From: Sphingobium sp. SYK-6
GTDB lineage: Bacteria > Pseudomonadota > Alphaproteobacteria > Sphingomonadales > Sphingomonadaceae
DNA length: 64,000 nt
NCBI RefSeq assembly: GCF_000283515.1
Contig: NC_015976.1
Location: forward strand, 1,922,001 to 1,986,000
Direction: 5' to 3'
Positions within the stretch are counted from its first letter, which is position 1. The number at the start of each line of letters is the position of its first letter. A model generated the notes under the pieces. It was not told the origin of the DNA. It searched no databases and saw only the letters and a list, made by a program, of their open reading frames with translations. Positions 41,989 through 52,692 of the stretch are shown here, one piece after another. Both the position numbers and the translations under genes were made by a program.

Positions 41989-43356
41989 TCAGTCCCTGCC
42001 CTCTCCGAGCCCAAGCGACTTGAGCTTGCGGTGAAGCGCGGAGCGCTCCATGCCGATGAACGCGGCGGTGCGCGAGATGTTCCCCGAAAACCGTTTGATC
42101 TGGATGCGCAGATACTCGCGCTCGAAGTTCTCGCGCGCCTCGCGCAAGGGAGCGCCCATAATCGCGCTCGAAAGCCCCAGATCGTCGCTGCCGCCCGTCG
42201 CGTCGACCGGCAACATGTCGAGCTCGATCACGCCCCCGGGCTGCATTGGCGCCAGGATGATGGTGCGCTCCACGACATTGCGGAGCTGCCGCACATTGCC
42301 GGGCCAGTCTCCTGACTGCAGCGCCGCCATGGTATTGGGCGCCATGACCGGCGCCGGCATGCCGCGCTCTGCCGCGAAACGGGCCAGATAATGCTCGACC
42401 AACCCGGGAATATCATCCCGGCGGTCTGCCAGCGGGGGAATGACGAGCGGCACCACGTTCAGGCGGTAATAGAGGTCCTCGCGGAAACGCCGTTCCTCGA
42501 TCTCTTCCTTGAGATCGCGGGCGGTGGAGGAAATCACGCGGATATCCACCTTCACTTGCCGCTGGCCGCCAATGCGCGTGAAGCTCTGGTCGGTCAGCAC
42601 CCGCAGGATCTTGCCCTGGGTGGTCAGCGGCATGTCCGCGATCTCGTCCAGGAACAATGTGCCGCCATGCGCCTGCTCGAGAAGGCCGGGCCGAATGATG
42701 CCCTCCGGCGTCTCGACGCCGAACAGCGCTTCCTCGGCCCGCTCAGGCTCGATGCGGGCGGCCGTGACGATGACGAACGGACCGTCCGCCCGGCCGGACC
42801 AGTTGTGGAGCATCCGGGCAGCGACTTCCTTGCCCACGCCGGCAGGACCGCAGATCAGCACGCGGCTGCCGGTGCCCGCGACTTTCTTGATGGTGGCGCG
42901 CACCGAATTGATGGCATTGCTGGTGCCGGTCAATTCTTCTTCCTGACCGAAACGCGCGCGCAACACCTGATTTTCGCGCCGCAGCCGCTCCGTCTCGGTT
43001 GCACGGCCGACGATGTGAAGCAGCCTGTCGGACTCGAAGGGCTTCTCGATGAAATCGACCGCGCCTTTGCGGATGGCCGCGACGGCCGTGTCGATATTGC
43101 CGTGCCCGGATATCATCAGCACCGGAATGGTCGCATCCCGCTGCTTGATCTCCTCGAGCAGTTCCAGCCCGTCGAGCCGCGAGCCCTGCAGCCAGACGTC
43201 GAGCAGCACCAGCGATGGCCTGCGCGCCGCCAAGGCCTCCAGCGCTTCATCGCTGCTGGCGGCGAGCCGCGTTTCGAAGCCTTCGTCCTCCAGGACGCCC
43301 GCGACAAGCTCCCGGATATCCGCTTCATCATCCACGATCAGAACATCAAGCGCCAT
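41989..43356 (-). CDS. ntrX: NtrX-type response regulator lacking the GAFTGA loop
   Basis: A 455-aa AAA+ response regulator paired with NtrY. The receiver has Asp53 in SLVLLDVWLQG. The AAA+ domain has Walker A CGPAGVGKEVAARML (~169-183) and Walker B GGTLFLDEIADMP. The sigma-54-contacting GAFTGA loop is absent: the segment between ELF-like ALFGVETPEGI and RPGLLEQAHGG has no such motif. The C-terminal Fis-type HTH is ISRTAAFIGMERSALHRKLK. It therefore probably acts through sigma-70 promoters or as a repressor. It overlaps ntrY by 11 bp. Confidence 0.93.
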   Translation of the reverse strand: MALDVLIVDDEADIRELVAGVLEDEGFETRLAASSDEALEALAARRPSLVLLDVWLQGSRLDGLELLEEIKQRDATIPVLMISGHGNIDTAVAAIRKGAVDFIEKPFESDRLLHIVGRATETERLRRENQVLRARFGQEEELTGTSNAINSVRATIKKVAGTGSRVLICGPAGVGKEVAARMLHNWSGRADGPFVIVTAARIEPERAEEALFGVETPEGIIRPGLLEQAHGGTLFLDEIADMPLTTQGKILRVLTDQSFTRIGGQRQVKVDIRVISSTARDLKEEIEERRFREDLYYRLNVVPLVIPPLADRRDDIPGLVEHYLARFAAERGMPAPVMAPNTMAALQSGDWPGNVRQLRNVVERTIILAPMQPGGVIELDMLPVDATGGSDDLGLSSAIMGAPLREARENFEREYLRIQIKRFSGNISRTAAFIGMERSALHRKLKSLGLGEGRD

Positions 43357-45622
43357 TCAGTGTCTCTTTCATCATATCTCCGGGCCGCTCCTCGCCGTCC
43401 TCCGCCAGGCGAGCGAGCCGCGCGACATCAAAACGCAGCGTCACCACTGCGCCGCCATTCTCCGCGTCGGCAAAGCTCATCGTGCCGAAATGCTCCTCCA
43501 CGATCTTCTTCACGATCGCGAGCCCAAGGCCGGTGCCCTTGGCGCGCGTCGTCATATAGGGCTCGATGATCCGCTCGCGTTCCACCGGCAGGCCAATGCC
43601 GTCATCCGCAACGGAAATGACGAGCTCGCCCTCCTGCTGGTGCACGGCCATGGCGATATGGCCATGAGGCGCGGAAGGGTCCTCCCCGCGCCCGGTCTCG
43701 CTGGCTTCCCCGAGATGACGCTGCTCGATCGCCTCGACCGCATTCTTGACGATGTTGGTCAGTGCCTGACCGATCTGCCGCCGATCGCAGACCAGCGTGA
43801 TATCCGTCGCGTCGCCCTCGAAAGCGAAAGCGATCTCGGGATGCGCCACCTCATGCAGGAACATCGCGTGACGCGCGATATCGATCAGCGCTTCCTCACG
43901 GAATACCGGCTTGGGCATGCGCGCGAAGGAGCCGAACTCATCCACGATGCGGCGCAGATCGCCCACCTGACGCACGATCGTCTCGGTGAGGCGACGGAAG
44001 GTACCGGGATCGGACTCGATCTCCTTGGCATAGCGGCGCTGGAGCCGCTCGGCGGCGAGCTGGATCGGCGTGAGCGGATTCTTGATCTCGTGCGCGATAC
44101 GCCGGGCCACGTCCGACCAGGCCGCGCGGCGCTGGTCGAGCAGCTGCTGGGTGATATCGTCGAAGGTCAGCACCCGGTTGCCGCCCTCGGCGACCACCCG
44201 AACCGCGAGCGTGCGAATCTCGCCGCCGGCGCGGATCTGGATGATGTCCGCTCCGGTCCCCGCTTCCATGAGTTCGGCAAGCTCCGGCGAGAGTTCAGCG
44301 AGCGGCAGGCCGACCGCCTGGACGCCGGGCTTCACGAGAAGAGCAGTCGCCGAACTGTTGAGCAGCAGGATCTCGCCATGGGGATCGACCGAAATGACGC
44401 CGGCACTGACGCCCGACAGCACCGCCTCGATGAGCGCGCGGCGGTTGGCGAGCTGGTTGTTGGCGGCGACCAGTGCGGTGGTCTGCGCCTCCAGCCGCTG
44501 GGTCATGCGATTGAATGTGCTGGCGAGCGTGCCCAGCTCGTCCCGGCCATGGGCATCGGCGACGCGCGTGGAGAGATCCCCCGCGGTGATGCGGCGGGCC
44601 GCGTCGACCAGCTCGCCCACCGGCCGCACCAGCCGGTCCGCGACAGCCAGCGCGATCCAGACCGCCGTCCCCACCAGCATCAGCGTGCCGATGAACAGGG
44701 CGATGTTGAAGCGCAGCTGCAATTGTCGCGAACGGGCGGCGAACTCGTCATAATCGGCGAGCACGGCCTGTGCCCGCTCCATCTCGCTGAACGCGGATAT
44801 GGCGGAATCGCGCGTGGCATAGAGGAAGGTGCGGGAATCCGGATAAAGCAGCGCGAAGGCCTCGATCTGGTTGGGCTTGGCCTGGACGAAAACCGGTTGC
44901 CCGGCGCGCAGATGCCGAATGATCTCGGGCGTGATCACGTCCGCCGCCGTGCGCTGCTCGGGGTCCACCGTCGCAGCCGTGCGCGCCACGCCATCGCGGC
45001 CAATCTCGATGATCGCCGAGCGGTTCAGCTTCCGGGTGACGACCTGATAGATATAGCCCTCGGCGAAGGAGGGGCTCGTGATGCTCGACTGGGTGAGATA
45101 ATCGCGCAAGTCGCTGGCCATGGTGATGGTTTCGTCACCCAGCTCCTTGAGATTGGATTGATAATAGCCGCGCGCGAGATCGCTGGCATTCTGCAGCATG
45201 CCGCGCGCATCGGCCGAGAACCAGAACTGCACCCCATATTGGAAAAGGAGCGAGGCGAAGATCACCACCAGCAGCAACGGCAGGCTAGCAATCATCGAGA
45301 ACAGAGCCACGAGGCGCACGTGCAGGCGCCCGTTTCCGCCCACGAGGCTGCGTGCGGCGCGGCGGCGCGCGATCCGCTGGCCGATAAGCACGAGCAGGAT
45401 GATTGCCGGCAGCAGGTTCAGCACCAGCAACAGCGCCACCACGGGCGCGCTGAGCAGCGAATCGTCCTGCTGCGGCCGACCGATCAGCCAGTAAGTGAAA
45501 CCGGCAGTGACGAGCAGCGTGACGCCGGCCAGAAGCTCCGCAAGGCGGCCGAGCCGAGGCGAGCCGAACAAGGTCGGCGACGACTCGTCCATCCCTGCAT
45601 TCCGACCCGTTCTCTGATCCAT
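43346..45622 (-). CDS. ntrY: NtrY-type sensor histidine kinase
   Basis: A 758-aa membrane kinase. Transmembrane helices lie at LAELLAGVTLLVTAGFTYWL, APVVALLLVLNLLPAIILLV and LVALFSMIASLPLLLVVIFA, and before the HAMP (LFIGTLMLVGTAVWIALAVA). A PAS domain follows (RRALIEAVLSGVSAGVISVD). The phosphoacceptor His is in [20 protein letters not shown]. The ATP-binding domain has NIVKNAVEAIE, DDGIGLPVE and GTGLGLAIVKKIVEEH. NtrY-NtrX respond to nitrogen, redox or envelope state. The start is uncertain: ATG 45622, 45592 or 45661 are possible. Confidence 0.95.
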   Translation of the reverse strand: MDQRTGRNAGMDESSPTLFGSPRLGRLAELLAGVTLLVTAGFTYWLIGRPQQDDSLLSAPVVALLLVLNLLPAIILLVLIGQRIARRRAARSLVGGNGRLHVRLVALFSMIASLPLLLVVIFASLLFQYGVQFWFSADARGMLQNASDLARGYYQSNLKELGDETITMASDLRDYLTQSSITSPSFAEGYIYQVVTRKLNRSAIIEIGRDGVARTAATVDPEQRTAADVITPEIIRHLRAGQPVFVQAKPNQIEAFALLYPDSRTFLYATRDSAISAFSEMERAQAVLADYDEFAARSRQLQLRFNIALFIGTLMLVGTAVWIALAVADRLVRPVGELVDAARRITAGDLSTRVADAHGRDELGTLASTFNRMTQRLEAQTTALVAANNQLANRRALIEAVLSGVSAGVISVDPHGEILLLNSSATALLVKPGVQAVGLPLAELSPELAELMEAGTGADIIQIRAGGEIRTLAVRVVAEGGNRVLTFDDITQQLLDQRRAAWSDVARRIAHEIKNPLTPIQLAAERLQRRYAKEIESDPGTFRRLTETIVRQVGDLRRIVDEFGSFARMPKPVFREEALIDIARHAMFLHEVAHPEIAFAFEGDATDITLVCDRRQIGQALTNIVKNAVEAIEQRHLGEASETGRGEDPSAPHGHIAMAVHQQEGELVISVADDGIGLPVERERIIEPYMTTRAKGTGLGLAIVKKIVEEHFGTMSFADAENGGAVVTLRFDVARLARLAEDGEERPGDMMKETLNGA

Positions 45623-45734
45623 CGTGGCAGCGATACAACATCGGCGTGTCTCTGAAAACACGCTTTACGAGAGGATCGTCCCGCCCAGGCAACCCGTCGC
45701 CGGGCCGCCCCCCGTGCTGTCCGAAAAACGCGTT

Positions 45735-47186
45735 CTACCGCTCGCGCAAGGGCATGGCGGGATCGATATCGTAATGATTGAGTTTCTTGCGCAGCGTGTT
45801 GCGGTTCATGCCCAATGTTGCCGCCGCCCGGATCTGGTTGCCGTCCAGCGCGGCCAGCGTCTCGCCCAGCAATACGGGTTCAATGACACCGAGCAGGCGA
45901 TCGTGAAGATCATGCGCGATGGCGCCCGTGCCGACGGCGAGTTGTTCCCGCACCCAGCGCCGGGCCGCTTCGCGCAGATCCACCGCGCCGCTCGCGGTGG
46001 CCCCGCCCAGCGTCTGCGCAAAGGTGAGGACCTGGCGCAGATGCTGTACCTGGATTTCCTGATCGCGGGTCAGCACGGTCAGCCGCTTCATGAGATTCTG
46101 CAGTTCGCGGACATTGCCGGGCCAGTCATAGGCCTCGAGCAACCGCGCCGCTTCGTCCGATAGGCTCTTGCGCGGCAGGCCGCCCTGCGCCGCCTTGTCG
46201 AGGAAATAGCGGGCAAGCAGAGGCACGTCGCCCGCGCGTTCCCGCAGGGCTGGCAGGCGGATCGGCACGACATTGAGCCGATAGAACAGGTCCTCACGAA
46301 AACGCCCCTCGGCGATCAGGTCCGGGAGATCCTGATTGGTCGCGGCGATGATCCGCACGTTCACGCGCACTGGCCGGGTGCCGCCGACTGTCGTGATCTC
46401 GCCGGACTGGAGCACGCGCAGCAGGCGGGTCTGCGCATCCATCGGCATGTCGCCGATCTCGTCGAGGAACAGCGTGCCCCCCTCCGCCTGCTCGAACTTG
46501 CCGGCGGAGCGAGCGACCGCACCGGTGAAGGCCCCGCGCTCATAACCGAACAGCTCCGCCTCGATGAGCTCGCGCGGGATGGCGGCCATGTTGATCGCCA
46601 CGAAGGGCTGGCTGCGCCGGGGCCCAAGGCTGTGGATCGCTTCGGCCACCAGTTCCTTGCCGGTACCGGATTCGCCGAGCACGAGAATGTTGAGATCGTT
46701 GCTCACCACCCGCGCAATCGTGCGATACACTTCCTGCATCTGGGGTGAGCGACCGATCAGCGGCAATTCCTCCCCGCCGCCGCCTTCGCCCGCTTCCGGC
46801 GCGTCGCCGCTCGAGCGCACGCTGATGGCTTCGGCCACCGCGCGGCTCAGCTCGTTGAGATCGAAAGGCTTGGGAAGATATTCGAAAGCGCCCTGCCCTG
46901 TCGCGCGCACCGCGGTGTTGAGCGTGTTCTGCGCGGAAAGGATGATGACCTTGAGATCGGGCTCCTCGGCGAGGATGGCGCCGACATCGTCGAGACCATC
47001 GCCATCCGGCAGCATGACGTCCGTGATGAGCACATCCGGCGCGAAGACGGGCAGCGTCGCGCGACGCTCGGCAATGGAGCCGACCGTCCGGACGATATGG
47101 CCCTGACGCTTGAGCGCTTCGGATATGACGACGCAGATGGCCGGGTCGTCATCCACAACGAGAATCTTGCCGGTCAGTCTGGTCAT
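45735..47186 (-). CDS. ntrC: nitrogen regulation response regulator NtrC
   Basis: A 483-aa sigma-54-dependent activator. The receiver Asp56 lies in DVLITDVMLPDGDG. The AAA+ domain has Walker A VLGESGTGKELVAEAIH (~169-185), an intact GAFTGA loop (ELFGYERGAFTGAVARSAGK, 218-223) and Walker B GGTLFLDEIGDMP. The Fis-type HTH at the C-terminus is QIRAAATLGMNRNTLRKKLN. Phosphorylated by NtrB, it turns on nitrogen-assimilation genes. It overlaps ntrB by 4 bp. Confidence 0.97.
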   Translation of the reverse strand: MTRLTGKILVVDDDPAICVVISEALKRQGHIVRTVGSIAERRATLPVFAPDVLITDVMLPDGDGLDDVGAILAEEPDLKVIILSAQNTLNTAVRATGQGAFEYLPKPFDLNELSRAVAEAISVRSSGDAPEAGEGGGGEELPLIGRSPQMQEVYRTIARVVSNDLNILVLGESGTGKELVAEAIHSLGPRRSQPFVAINMAAIPRELIEAELFGYERGAFTGAVARSAGKFEQAEGGTLFLDEIGDMPMDAQTRLLRVLQSGEITTVGGTRPVRVNVRIIAATNQDLPDLIAEGRFREDLFYRLNVVPIRLPALRERAGDVPLLARYFLDKAAQGGLPRKSLSDEAARLLEAYDWPGNVRELQNLMKRLTVLTRDQEIQVQHLRQVLTFAQTLGGATASGAVDLREAARRWVREQLAVGTGAIAHDLHDRLLGVIEPVLLGETLAALDGNQIRAAATLGMNRNTLRKKLNHYDIDPAMPLRER

Positions 47187-48301
47187 CCGTTCGCGCCCAT
47201 CGGCAACAGCACCCTGAAGATCGAACGGCCAGATGCCTGGTCCCGCTCATATTGCACCAGCCCGTTCATGTCCCGCACCAGCTTGTCCACAAGAGCAAGG
47301 CCGAGGCCCTGGCCGCTGCGCTTGTTGGAAATAAAGGGATTGAACAGCACGTCCCGGATGCTGTCCGGCACGCCGGGACCATTGTCGATCACCTGAATCT
47401 CGATCTGGAGGGGGGACGTCCCCTTCCCGCTCAGCACCGAGAGGCCGTGCCGATAGGCCGTGGCGACCTGAACTCGCCCATCCTCGACCCCCTCCACGGC
47501 TTCCACCGCATTTTTCACGAGATTGAGCATGATCTGGACGAAGGCGTCGCCATTCACCTGCGCGAATGGCAGGGAGGGGTCATAGGTCCGCACGATCGGG
47601 CAATCGCGCGCGAAACCGGCGGTCGCGATCTCCACCGCACGATCGAGCAGCGGATAGATGTTCTCCGGGCGGCAGGCGAGCGGCTGGTTGCTGGTGAAGT
47701 GCTGCATCCGGTCGATCAGCGCCGCGATGCGGTCCACCTCGTCGCAGATCAGCTTGGTGAGCGGACGTGTGGCTTCCCCCGCATCGCCTTCCAGAAGCTG
47801 CGCCGCGCCGCGGATACCGGAAAGCGGATTCTTGATCTCATGCGCAAGCATCGCCGCCGCGCCCGTCGCCGAGCGCACGCCCATGGAGGAGCGGCGCACG
47901 CCGAGCGTCTGGGACTGGCCATGAACATGGAGCGCCACGACCCGCCAGCGCTCGTCCTCGAGCAGCGGATGAATCAACACATCCATTTCCAGCGCCTCGT
48001 TCCGCCCGGCATGGACCTGGATGCCGAAGGCGGAGAGCGGCTTGTCCGTCATCCAGATGGCCGTATCCATGTGCGGATCGGCAATGCGCAACACGCGCCC
48101 GACGACACTGCCCACCAGAGCGGAGCGCGCCATGTTGAGCAGCGATTCCGCGCGGGCATTGGCCGACGCGATGCGGCCGTCCGGTCCGATCAGCAGCGTG
48201 GCGACCGGGTGCGCGGCGATCAGTTCGGCGGCGTCCGGCAGTGCCCCCCTGCCGGGAAGGAATTGGCTCGACAGCCGGTTTCTCCCGTTCTCAGGCTGCA
48301 T
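47183..48301 (-). CDS. ntrB: nitrogen regulation sensor kinase NtrB
   Basis: A 372-aa cytoplasmic kinase-phosphatase. A PAS domain ([20 protein letters not shown]) precedes the H-box [20 protein letters not shown], the N-box [14 protein letters not shown], and the ATP lid [18 protein letters not shown] and [15 protein letters not shown]. It phosphorylates NtrC under nitrogen limitation via PII. I chose ATG 48301; the frame extends to 48352 but would lie inside dusB with a Cys-rich leader. It overlaps the dusB stop by 11 bp. Confidence 0.96.
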   Translation of the reverse strand: MQPENGRNRLSSQFLPGRGALPDAAELIAAHPVATLLIGPDGRIASANARAESLLNMARSALVGSVVGRVLRIADPHMDTAIWMTDKPLSAFGIQVHAGRNEALEMDVLIHPLLEDERWRVVALHVHGQSQTLGVRRSSMGVRSATGAAAMLAHEIKNPLSGIRGAAQLLEGDAGEATRPLTKLICDEVDRIAALIDRMQHFTSNQPLACRPENIYPLLDRAVEIATAGFARDCPIVRTYDPSLPFAQVNGDAFVQIMLNLVKNAVEAVEGVEDGRVQVATAYRHGLSVLSGKGTSPLQIEIQVIDNGPGVPDSIRDVLFNPFISNKRSGQGLGLALVDKLVRDMNGLVQYERDQASGRSIFRVLLPMGANG

Positions 48302-49319
48302 TCCGCACTGGTTCGCGCAGGACCGCTTCGGGCTGCGCCAGCAACGGCTCATAGAAGCGGGCCAGCATGTCGAGCACGCGCGCCGCGTCCGGCACCTGGT
48401 TCACCTTGTTGCGGAATTCCGCCGAGCCCGGCAGGCCGCGCGTGTACCAGCCCAGATGCTTGCGCGCCATGTTGACGCCCGTCATCTCGCCATAATGATC
48501 GAGCATTGCACGGTAATGTTCTGTGATCATGGCATATTGCTCGGCCAGATCGGGGTCAGACCGGTGCTCGCCGGTGGCCAGCGCCTGCATGACCTGGCCA
48601 AGCAGCCAGGGCCGCCCATAAGCGCCCCGGCCGATCATCACTCCGTCGGCGCCGCTCTGCGCCAGCGCGGTGCGCGCATCCTCGATGGAGCAGATGTCGC
48701 CATTGACGATCACGGGGATGCCGACCGCATCCTTCACTTTCCGCACGAAGGCCCAGTCGGCACTGCCCTTGTACATCTGGTTGCGCGTGCGGCCGTGGAC
48801 GGTAATCATCCGCGCGCCCAGATCCTCCGCGATGCGCGCCAGCTCCGGCGCATTCAGATTGTCATGGCACCAGCCCATGCGCATCTTGACGGTGACGGGC
48901 ACATCGACCGCTTCAACCGTCGCCCGGATGAGGCTGGCCGCGAGCGGCAGGTCGCGCATCAGCGCCGAACCCGCATCGCCATTGACCACTTTCTTGACGG
49001 GACAGCCCATATTGATGTCGATGATCGCGGCGCCCCGATCGGCGTTCAGCTTCGCGGCCTCCGCCATCTCGGCGGGCTGGCAGCCGGCAAGCTGGAGCGA
49101 GACCGGCTCCTCGGCCGGTGCCCATGCCGCTTTCTGGAGCGACTGGCGCGTCTCCCGGATCATCGCAGGCGAGGCGATCATCTCGGTAACGTTGAGCCCG
49201 GAGCCATAACGGCGCACGAGCGTACGGAAGGGCATGTCGGTGACACCCGTCATCGGGGCGAGGATCACCGGCATGTCGATCCGCACCGGACCGATCTGGA
49301 TGGGCTTGAGCGTCGTCAT
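48291..49319 (-). CDS. dusB: tRNA-dihydrouridine synthase DusB
   Basis: A 342-aa FMN enzyme that reduces specific uridines in tRNA. The start [20 protein letters not shown] and [19 protein letters not shown] is typical, followed by the catalytic Cys segment [20 protein letters not shown], the [15 protein letters not shown] and [19 protein letters not shown] sites, and [18 protein letters not shown]. It heads the dusB(nifR3)-ntrB-ntrC-ntrY-ntrX-hfq operon, a conserved alphaproteobacterial arrangement. It is divergent from ispDF with 84 bp between starts. Confidence 0.97.
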   Translation of the reverse strand: MTTLKPIQIGPVRIDMPVILAPMTGVTDMPFRTLVRRYGSGLNVTEMIASPAMIRETRQSLQKAAWAPAEEPVSLQLAGCQPAEMAEAAKLNADRGAAIIDINMGCPVKKVVNGDAGSALMRDLPLAASLIRATVEAVDVPVTVKMRMGWCHDNLNAPELARIAEDLGARMITVHGRTRNQMYKGSADWAFVRKVKDAVGIPVIVNGDICSIEDARTALAQSGADGVMIGRGAYGRPWLLGQVMQALATGEHRSDPDLAEQYAMITEHYRAMLDHYGEMTGVNMARKHLGWYTRGLPGSAEFRNKVNQVPDAARVLDMLARFYEPLLAQPEAVLREPVRNAA

Positions 49320-49403
49320 GTTCAGAATGCCTAAAAAACAGGCAGCGCCCTTAGCGCGAAAGCGGTTGGCGAGCAAGCAACCGCTAGGCTAAGCGCCTCG
49401 CTC

Positions 49404-50600
49404 ATGGTCTCCCCTCCGCGCACTGCTGCTATCCTCCTCGCTGCCGGAAGCGGTTCACGCACGGGTGCGATGCTGCCCAAGCAATATCGCCCGCTCGCCG
49501 GGCGGCCGGTCGCCGCCCATTCCATCTCGGCCTTGCGCGGGCATCCCGCCGTCGACAGCGTGCTGCTGGTGGTGGCGCCGGGCCTCGCGGACGAAGCGCG
49601 CGCGATGCTTGGCGAGGAGGCCGCGGATGTGCTCATCGTGGAAGGCGGCGCCTCCCGCCGGCAATCGGTTGCGAACGCGCTGGAAGCCCTGGCGAGCGCG
49701 GAGACTCCGCCCGCGCGCGTGCTCATCCATGACAGTGCCCGCCCGCTGCTGCCGGCAGGCGTGATCGACCGGCTGCTGACCGCACTCTCGACGGGCGCTG
49801 CAGCAGCCATGCCCGTGCTGCCGGTGGCCGATACGCTGGTGCGGGCGGAGGGGGACGAGGCCGGCGCCGTGATCGACCGCGCAGTCCTGCGCCGGGTGCA
49901 GACGCCGCAGGCATTCGATTTTGAAGTGGTGCTGGCCGCCCATCGCAGTTGGTCCGGCGAGCTGGAACCGACGGACGACGCGCAGATGGTCCGGGCGACG
50001 GGCAGCGCAGTCCGGCTGGTGGACGGCGACCCCCGGCTCGACAAGATCACCTGGCCGGGCGATCATGAAAGAATGGAGCGGGAGCTCATGGCAATGATGA
50101 CGACCCGCACTGGCCTCGGCTTCGATGTTCACCGGCTGGTCGCGGGCGCGCCGCTCTGGTTGTGCGGTGTCGAAATTCCCCACAGCCATGGGCTGTCCGG
50201 CCATAGCGATGCAGATGTGGCGATCCACGCCCTTGTCGACGCCATTCTGGGCGCGCTGGCGGAAGGCGATATCGGGAGCCATTTCCCTCCCTCCGATCCG
50301 CAGTGGCGCGGCGCGCGATCCGGGCAGTTCCTGGCCTTCGCGGCGGAGCGTGTCCGCGCCCGGGGCGGGATCATCGACCATGTCGACGTGACCATCATCT
50401 GCGAGGCTCCGAAGATCGGGCCTCATCGCGATGCGATGCGCAGCGCCCTCGCCCGGATCATGGACCTGCCTGAGTCGCGGGTGAGCGTGAAGGCGACGAC
50501 CACGGAACGGCTTGGCCTCACCGGCCGGGGCGAGGGCATCGCGGCGCAAGCCCTGGCGAGCCTCCGCTTGCCCGAAGAACCGGCCTTTCCTGCGGCCTGA
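49404..50600 (+). CDS. ispDF: bifunctional IspD/IspF of the MEP pathway
   Basis: A 398-aa fusion. The N-terminal IspD domain (MEP cytidylyltransferase) has AAILLAAGSGSRTGAMLPKQ and SARPLLPAGVIDRLL. The C-terminal IspF domain (MECDP synthase), from about residue 232 (TRTGLGFDVHRLV), has the zinc ligands DVH and His in HSDADVAIHALVDAILGALA, plus the ERLGLTGRGEGIAAQA end. The two enzymes make isoprenoid precursors. The fused form is common in alphaproteobacteria and is a useful taxonomic hint. Confidence 0.97.
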   Translation: MVSPPRTAAILLAAGSGSRTGAMLPKQYRPLAGRPVAAHSISALRGHPAVDSVLLVVAPGLADEARAMLGEEAADVLIVEGGASRRQSVANALEALASAETPPARVLIHDSARPLLPAGVIDRLLTALSTGAAAAMPVLPVADTLVRAEGDEAGAVIDRAVLRRVQTPQAFDFEVVLAAHRSWSGELEPTDDAQMVRATGSAVRLVDGDPRLDKITWPGDHERMERELMAMMTTRTGLGFDVHRLVAGAPLWLCGVEIPHSHGLSGHSDADVAIHALVDAILGALAEGDIGSHFPPSDPQWRGARSGQFLAFAAERVRARGGIIDHVDVTIICEAPKIGPHRDAMRSALARIMDLPESRVSVKATTTERLGLTGRGEGIAAQALASLRLPEEPAFPAA

Positions 50601-50639
50601 GCCTCACCGGTTCACTGGGCGAAACCCGCAGGAGAGTTA

Positions 50640-51218
50640 ATGCCATTGGCTTTTGAGGCGGATCGGCCCATGCTGCGCGGCATGGCAGGGGTCGCAGAAG
50701 CAAAGATATGCTTGCTGCCGGAAGAGCTGGTGACGTTGGCCCGCGAGGTAATCGAGGCCAATCGCAAGCTCGGACGGCGTATCGTTGTTGCCGAGAGCTG
50801 CACTGGCGGCCTCGTGTCCGCAGCGCTCACCGAAATTCCCGGTTCGTCCGCGGTGTTCGAAGCAGGTTTCGTCACTTATTCCAACGCGCAGAAGGTCAGC
50901 CTGCTCGGTGTGAGCGAGGACGTGCTCGATACCTTCGGCGCGGTCTCGATCGCCACGGCCTGGGCCATGGCGCAAGGCGCACTCAATCGCAGCGGCGCGG
51001 ATATCGCCGTCTCGATCACTGGCGTCGCGGGTCCTGACGGCGGAACGGAACTCAAGCCGGTCGGCACCGTCGTCTTCGCCCGCGCCGAACGCGGCGACGA
51101 AAGCGAGAATGTGGTGGCGGACCTGCGACGGTTCGAGGACGAAGGCCGCGCGAAGATCCGGCTTCACGCCGCGCTGTGTGCGCTCGAATTGCTGTTGCCG
51201 GAGGCGCTGGGCGAATAA
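50640..51218 (+). CDS. CinA C-terminal domain protein (PncC-like nicotinamide-nucleotide amidase)
   Basis: A 192-aa protein with only the CinA C-terminal (PncC) domain: [35 protein letters not shown] and [21 protein letters not shown] are diagnostic. It deamidates NMN to NaMN for NAD salvage. The N-terminal MoCF domain of full CinA is absent, as in many bacteria. The ribosome site AGGAGAG is 5 nt before the ATG. Its last 55 bp overlap the convergent COQ10-like gene. Confidence 0.93.
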   Translation: MPLAFEADRPMLRGMAGVAEAKICLLPEELVTLAREVIEANRKLGRRIVVAESCTGGLVSAALTEIPGSSAVFEAGFVTYSNAQKVSLLGVSEDVLDTFGAVSIATAWAMAQGALNRSGADIAVSITGVAGPDGGTELKPVGTVVFARAERGDESENVVADLRRFEDEGRAKIRLHAALCALELLLPEALGE

Positions 51219-51640
51219 AGCGCTGCGGCGCGCTCTTCGAAAGCGCCGATCATCTTGCGCAGGGCCCGGTCAAAGACCTGCCCGGCCAGCATCTCGAACA
51301 TGCGGCTCTTGAACGCGAAATCGACCGAGAAGTCGATGAGGACGCCGCCTTCCCCGTCCGGCCGGAACTGCCAGTCGTTGGAAAGATGCCGCAGCGGCCC
51401 GTCGACATAATCGACATGCACGCTTTCCGGCCGGCGCTTGACGACGCGCGAGGTGAAGGTCTCGCGCAGCCCCTTGAAGCCGACCACCATGTCCGCCACC
51501 ATTTCCGTCTCGCTCTGCGAGCGGACGCGAATGGCCGTCACCCAGGGCAGGAATTCCGGATAGGACGCGACATCGGCCACCAGATCATACATCTGGGCCG
51601 GGCTGTAGGGCAGTCTTCGGGTTTCGTTATGTCTGGGCAT
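51164..51640 (-). CDS. RatA/COQ10-like SRPBCC-fold protein
   Basis: A 158-aa START/SRPBCC-fold protein. [20 protein letters not shown] and [19 protein letters not shown] start the domain; [20 protein letters not shown] and [19 protein letters not shown] complete it. COQ10 homologues bind ubiquinone and aid its delivery to respiratory complexes; the E. coli relative is RatA, said to affect ribosome association. It lies just downstream of lipA. The 55-bp convergent overlap with the CinA-like gene covers its C-terminal Ser/Asn tail. Confidence 0.93.
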   Translation of the reverse strand: MPRHNETRRLPYSPAQMYDLVADVASYPEFLPWVTAIRVRSQSETEMVADMVVGFKGLRETFTSRVVKRRPESVHVDYVDGPLRHLSNDWQFRPDGEGGVLIDFSVDFAFKSRMFEMLAGQVFDRALRKMIGAFEERAAALYSPSASGNSNSSAHSAA

Positions 51641-51646
51641 GGCAGG

Positions 51647-52624
51647 TCAGCGGGCTGACGCCTCCCCTGCCCCCGATCCGGCCGGGCCGATGCCCGAAGC
51701 AGCGGCGGCCTTCGCCAGCGCAGCCTCGCGCGCCGCGCGCATCTGCTGGAAGTCCGCGCCGGCATGATAGCTGGAGCGCGTGAGCGGGCTCGATGCCACC
51801 TGCAGGAAGCCCTTGGCCCGCGCAATCGCCGCATAGGCCTTGAATGCCTGCGGCGTCACGAACTCCATCACCGGCGCATGTTTGGGCGTGGGCCGCAGAT
51901 ACTGCCCCATGGTGAGGAAATCGACATCGGCCGAGCGCATGTCGTCCATCACCTGATGCACTTCGAGCCGCTGCTCGCCCAGGCCAAGCATCACGCCGGA
52001 CTTGGTGAAGATAGAGGGATCAAGCTTCTTCACCATCTCCAGCAGACGCAGCGAGGCGTAGTAACGCGCACCCGGCCGAATGGTGGGATAGAGGCGCGGG
52101 ACCGTCTCCAGATTGTGATTATAGACGTCCGGCCGGGCAGCGACGATCGCCTCTACGGCGGCTTCATGCTTGTTGCGGAAATCCGGCGTGAGGATCTCGA
52201 TGGTCGTTTCCGGCGTGGTGCGGCGCAGGGCCTCGATCACCTTGACAAACTGCCGCGCGCCGCCGTCGGGCAGGTCATCCCGGTCGACGGAGGTGACGAC
52301 GATGTGCTCCAGCCCCATCTCGGCGCAGGCATCGGCCAGATTCTGGGGCTCGCGGGGGTCGACGGGACGCGGCATGCCCGTCTTGACGTTACAGAAGGCG
52401 CAGGCGCGCGTGCAGACATCGCCCAAAATCATGACGGTGGCGTGCTTCTTCGTCCAGCACTCCCCGATGTTCGGGCAGGCGGCTTCCTCGCAGACAGTCG
52501 CCAGTCCCTTGTCCCGCATCAGCTTGCGGGTCGCCTCATAGCCCTGGCTGACGGGGGCCTTGACGCGGATCCAGTCCGGCTTGCGCGAACCAAGGCCGCG
52601 CGGTTCCGAGGAAATGTCGTTCAT
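51647..52624 (-). CDS. lipA: lipoyl synthase
   Basis: A 325-aa radical SAM enzyme that inserts two sulfurs into octanoyl groups of 2-oxoacid dehydrogenases. The auxiliary cluster ligands are in [13 protein letters not shown], and the radical-SAM CX3CX2C is [10 protein letters not shown]. The conserved [20 protein letters not shown] segment and [15 protein letters not shown] are present. ATG 52624 gives the normal start [20 protein letters not shown]. It precedes the COQ10-like gene by 6 bp. Confidence 0.97.
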   Translation of the reverse strand: MNDISSEPRGLGSRKPDWIRVKAPVSQGYEATRKLMRDKGLATVCEEAACPNIGECWTKKHATVMILGDVCTRACAFCNVKTGMPRPVDPREPQNLADACAEMGLEHIVVTSVDRDDLPDGGARQFVKVIEALRRTTPETTIEILTPDFRNKHEAAVEAIVAARPDVYNHNLETVPRLYPTIRPGARYYASLRLLEMVKKLDPSIFTKSGVMLGLGEQRLEVHQVMDDMRSADVDFLTMGQYLRPTPKHAPVMEFVTPQAFKAYAAIARAKGFLQVASSPLTRSSYHAGADFQQMRAAREAALAKAAAASGIGPAGSGAGEASAR

Positions 52625-52692
52625 TGGGTCCAGATAGCGATCCGCACGCCGCCTTGCCAGCCCTGTCGAACTTGTGCAGGAGCGAAATCGCC

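Noticed and set aside
43049..45655. Plus-strand 868-codon frame opposite ntrY
   Set aside because: The antisense of the kinase, with no recognisable domain; ntrY has full H-box and ATP lid motifs.
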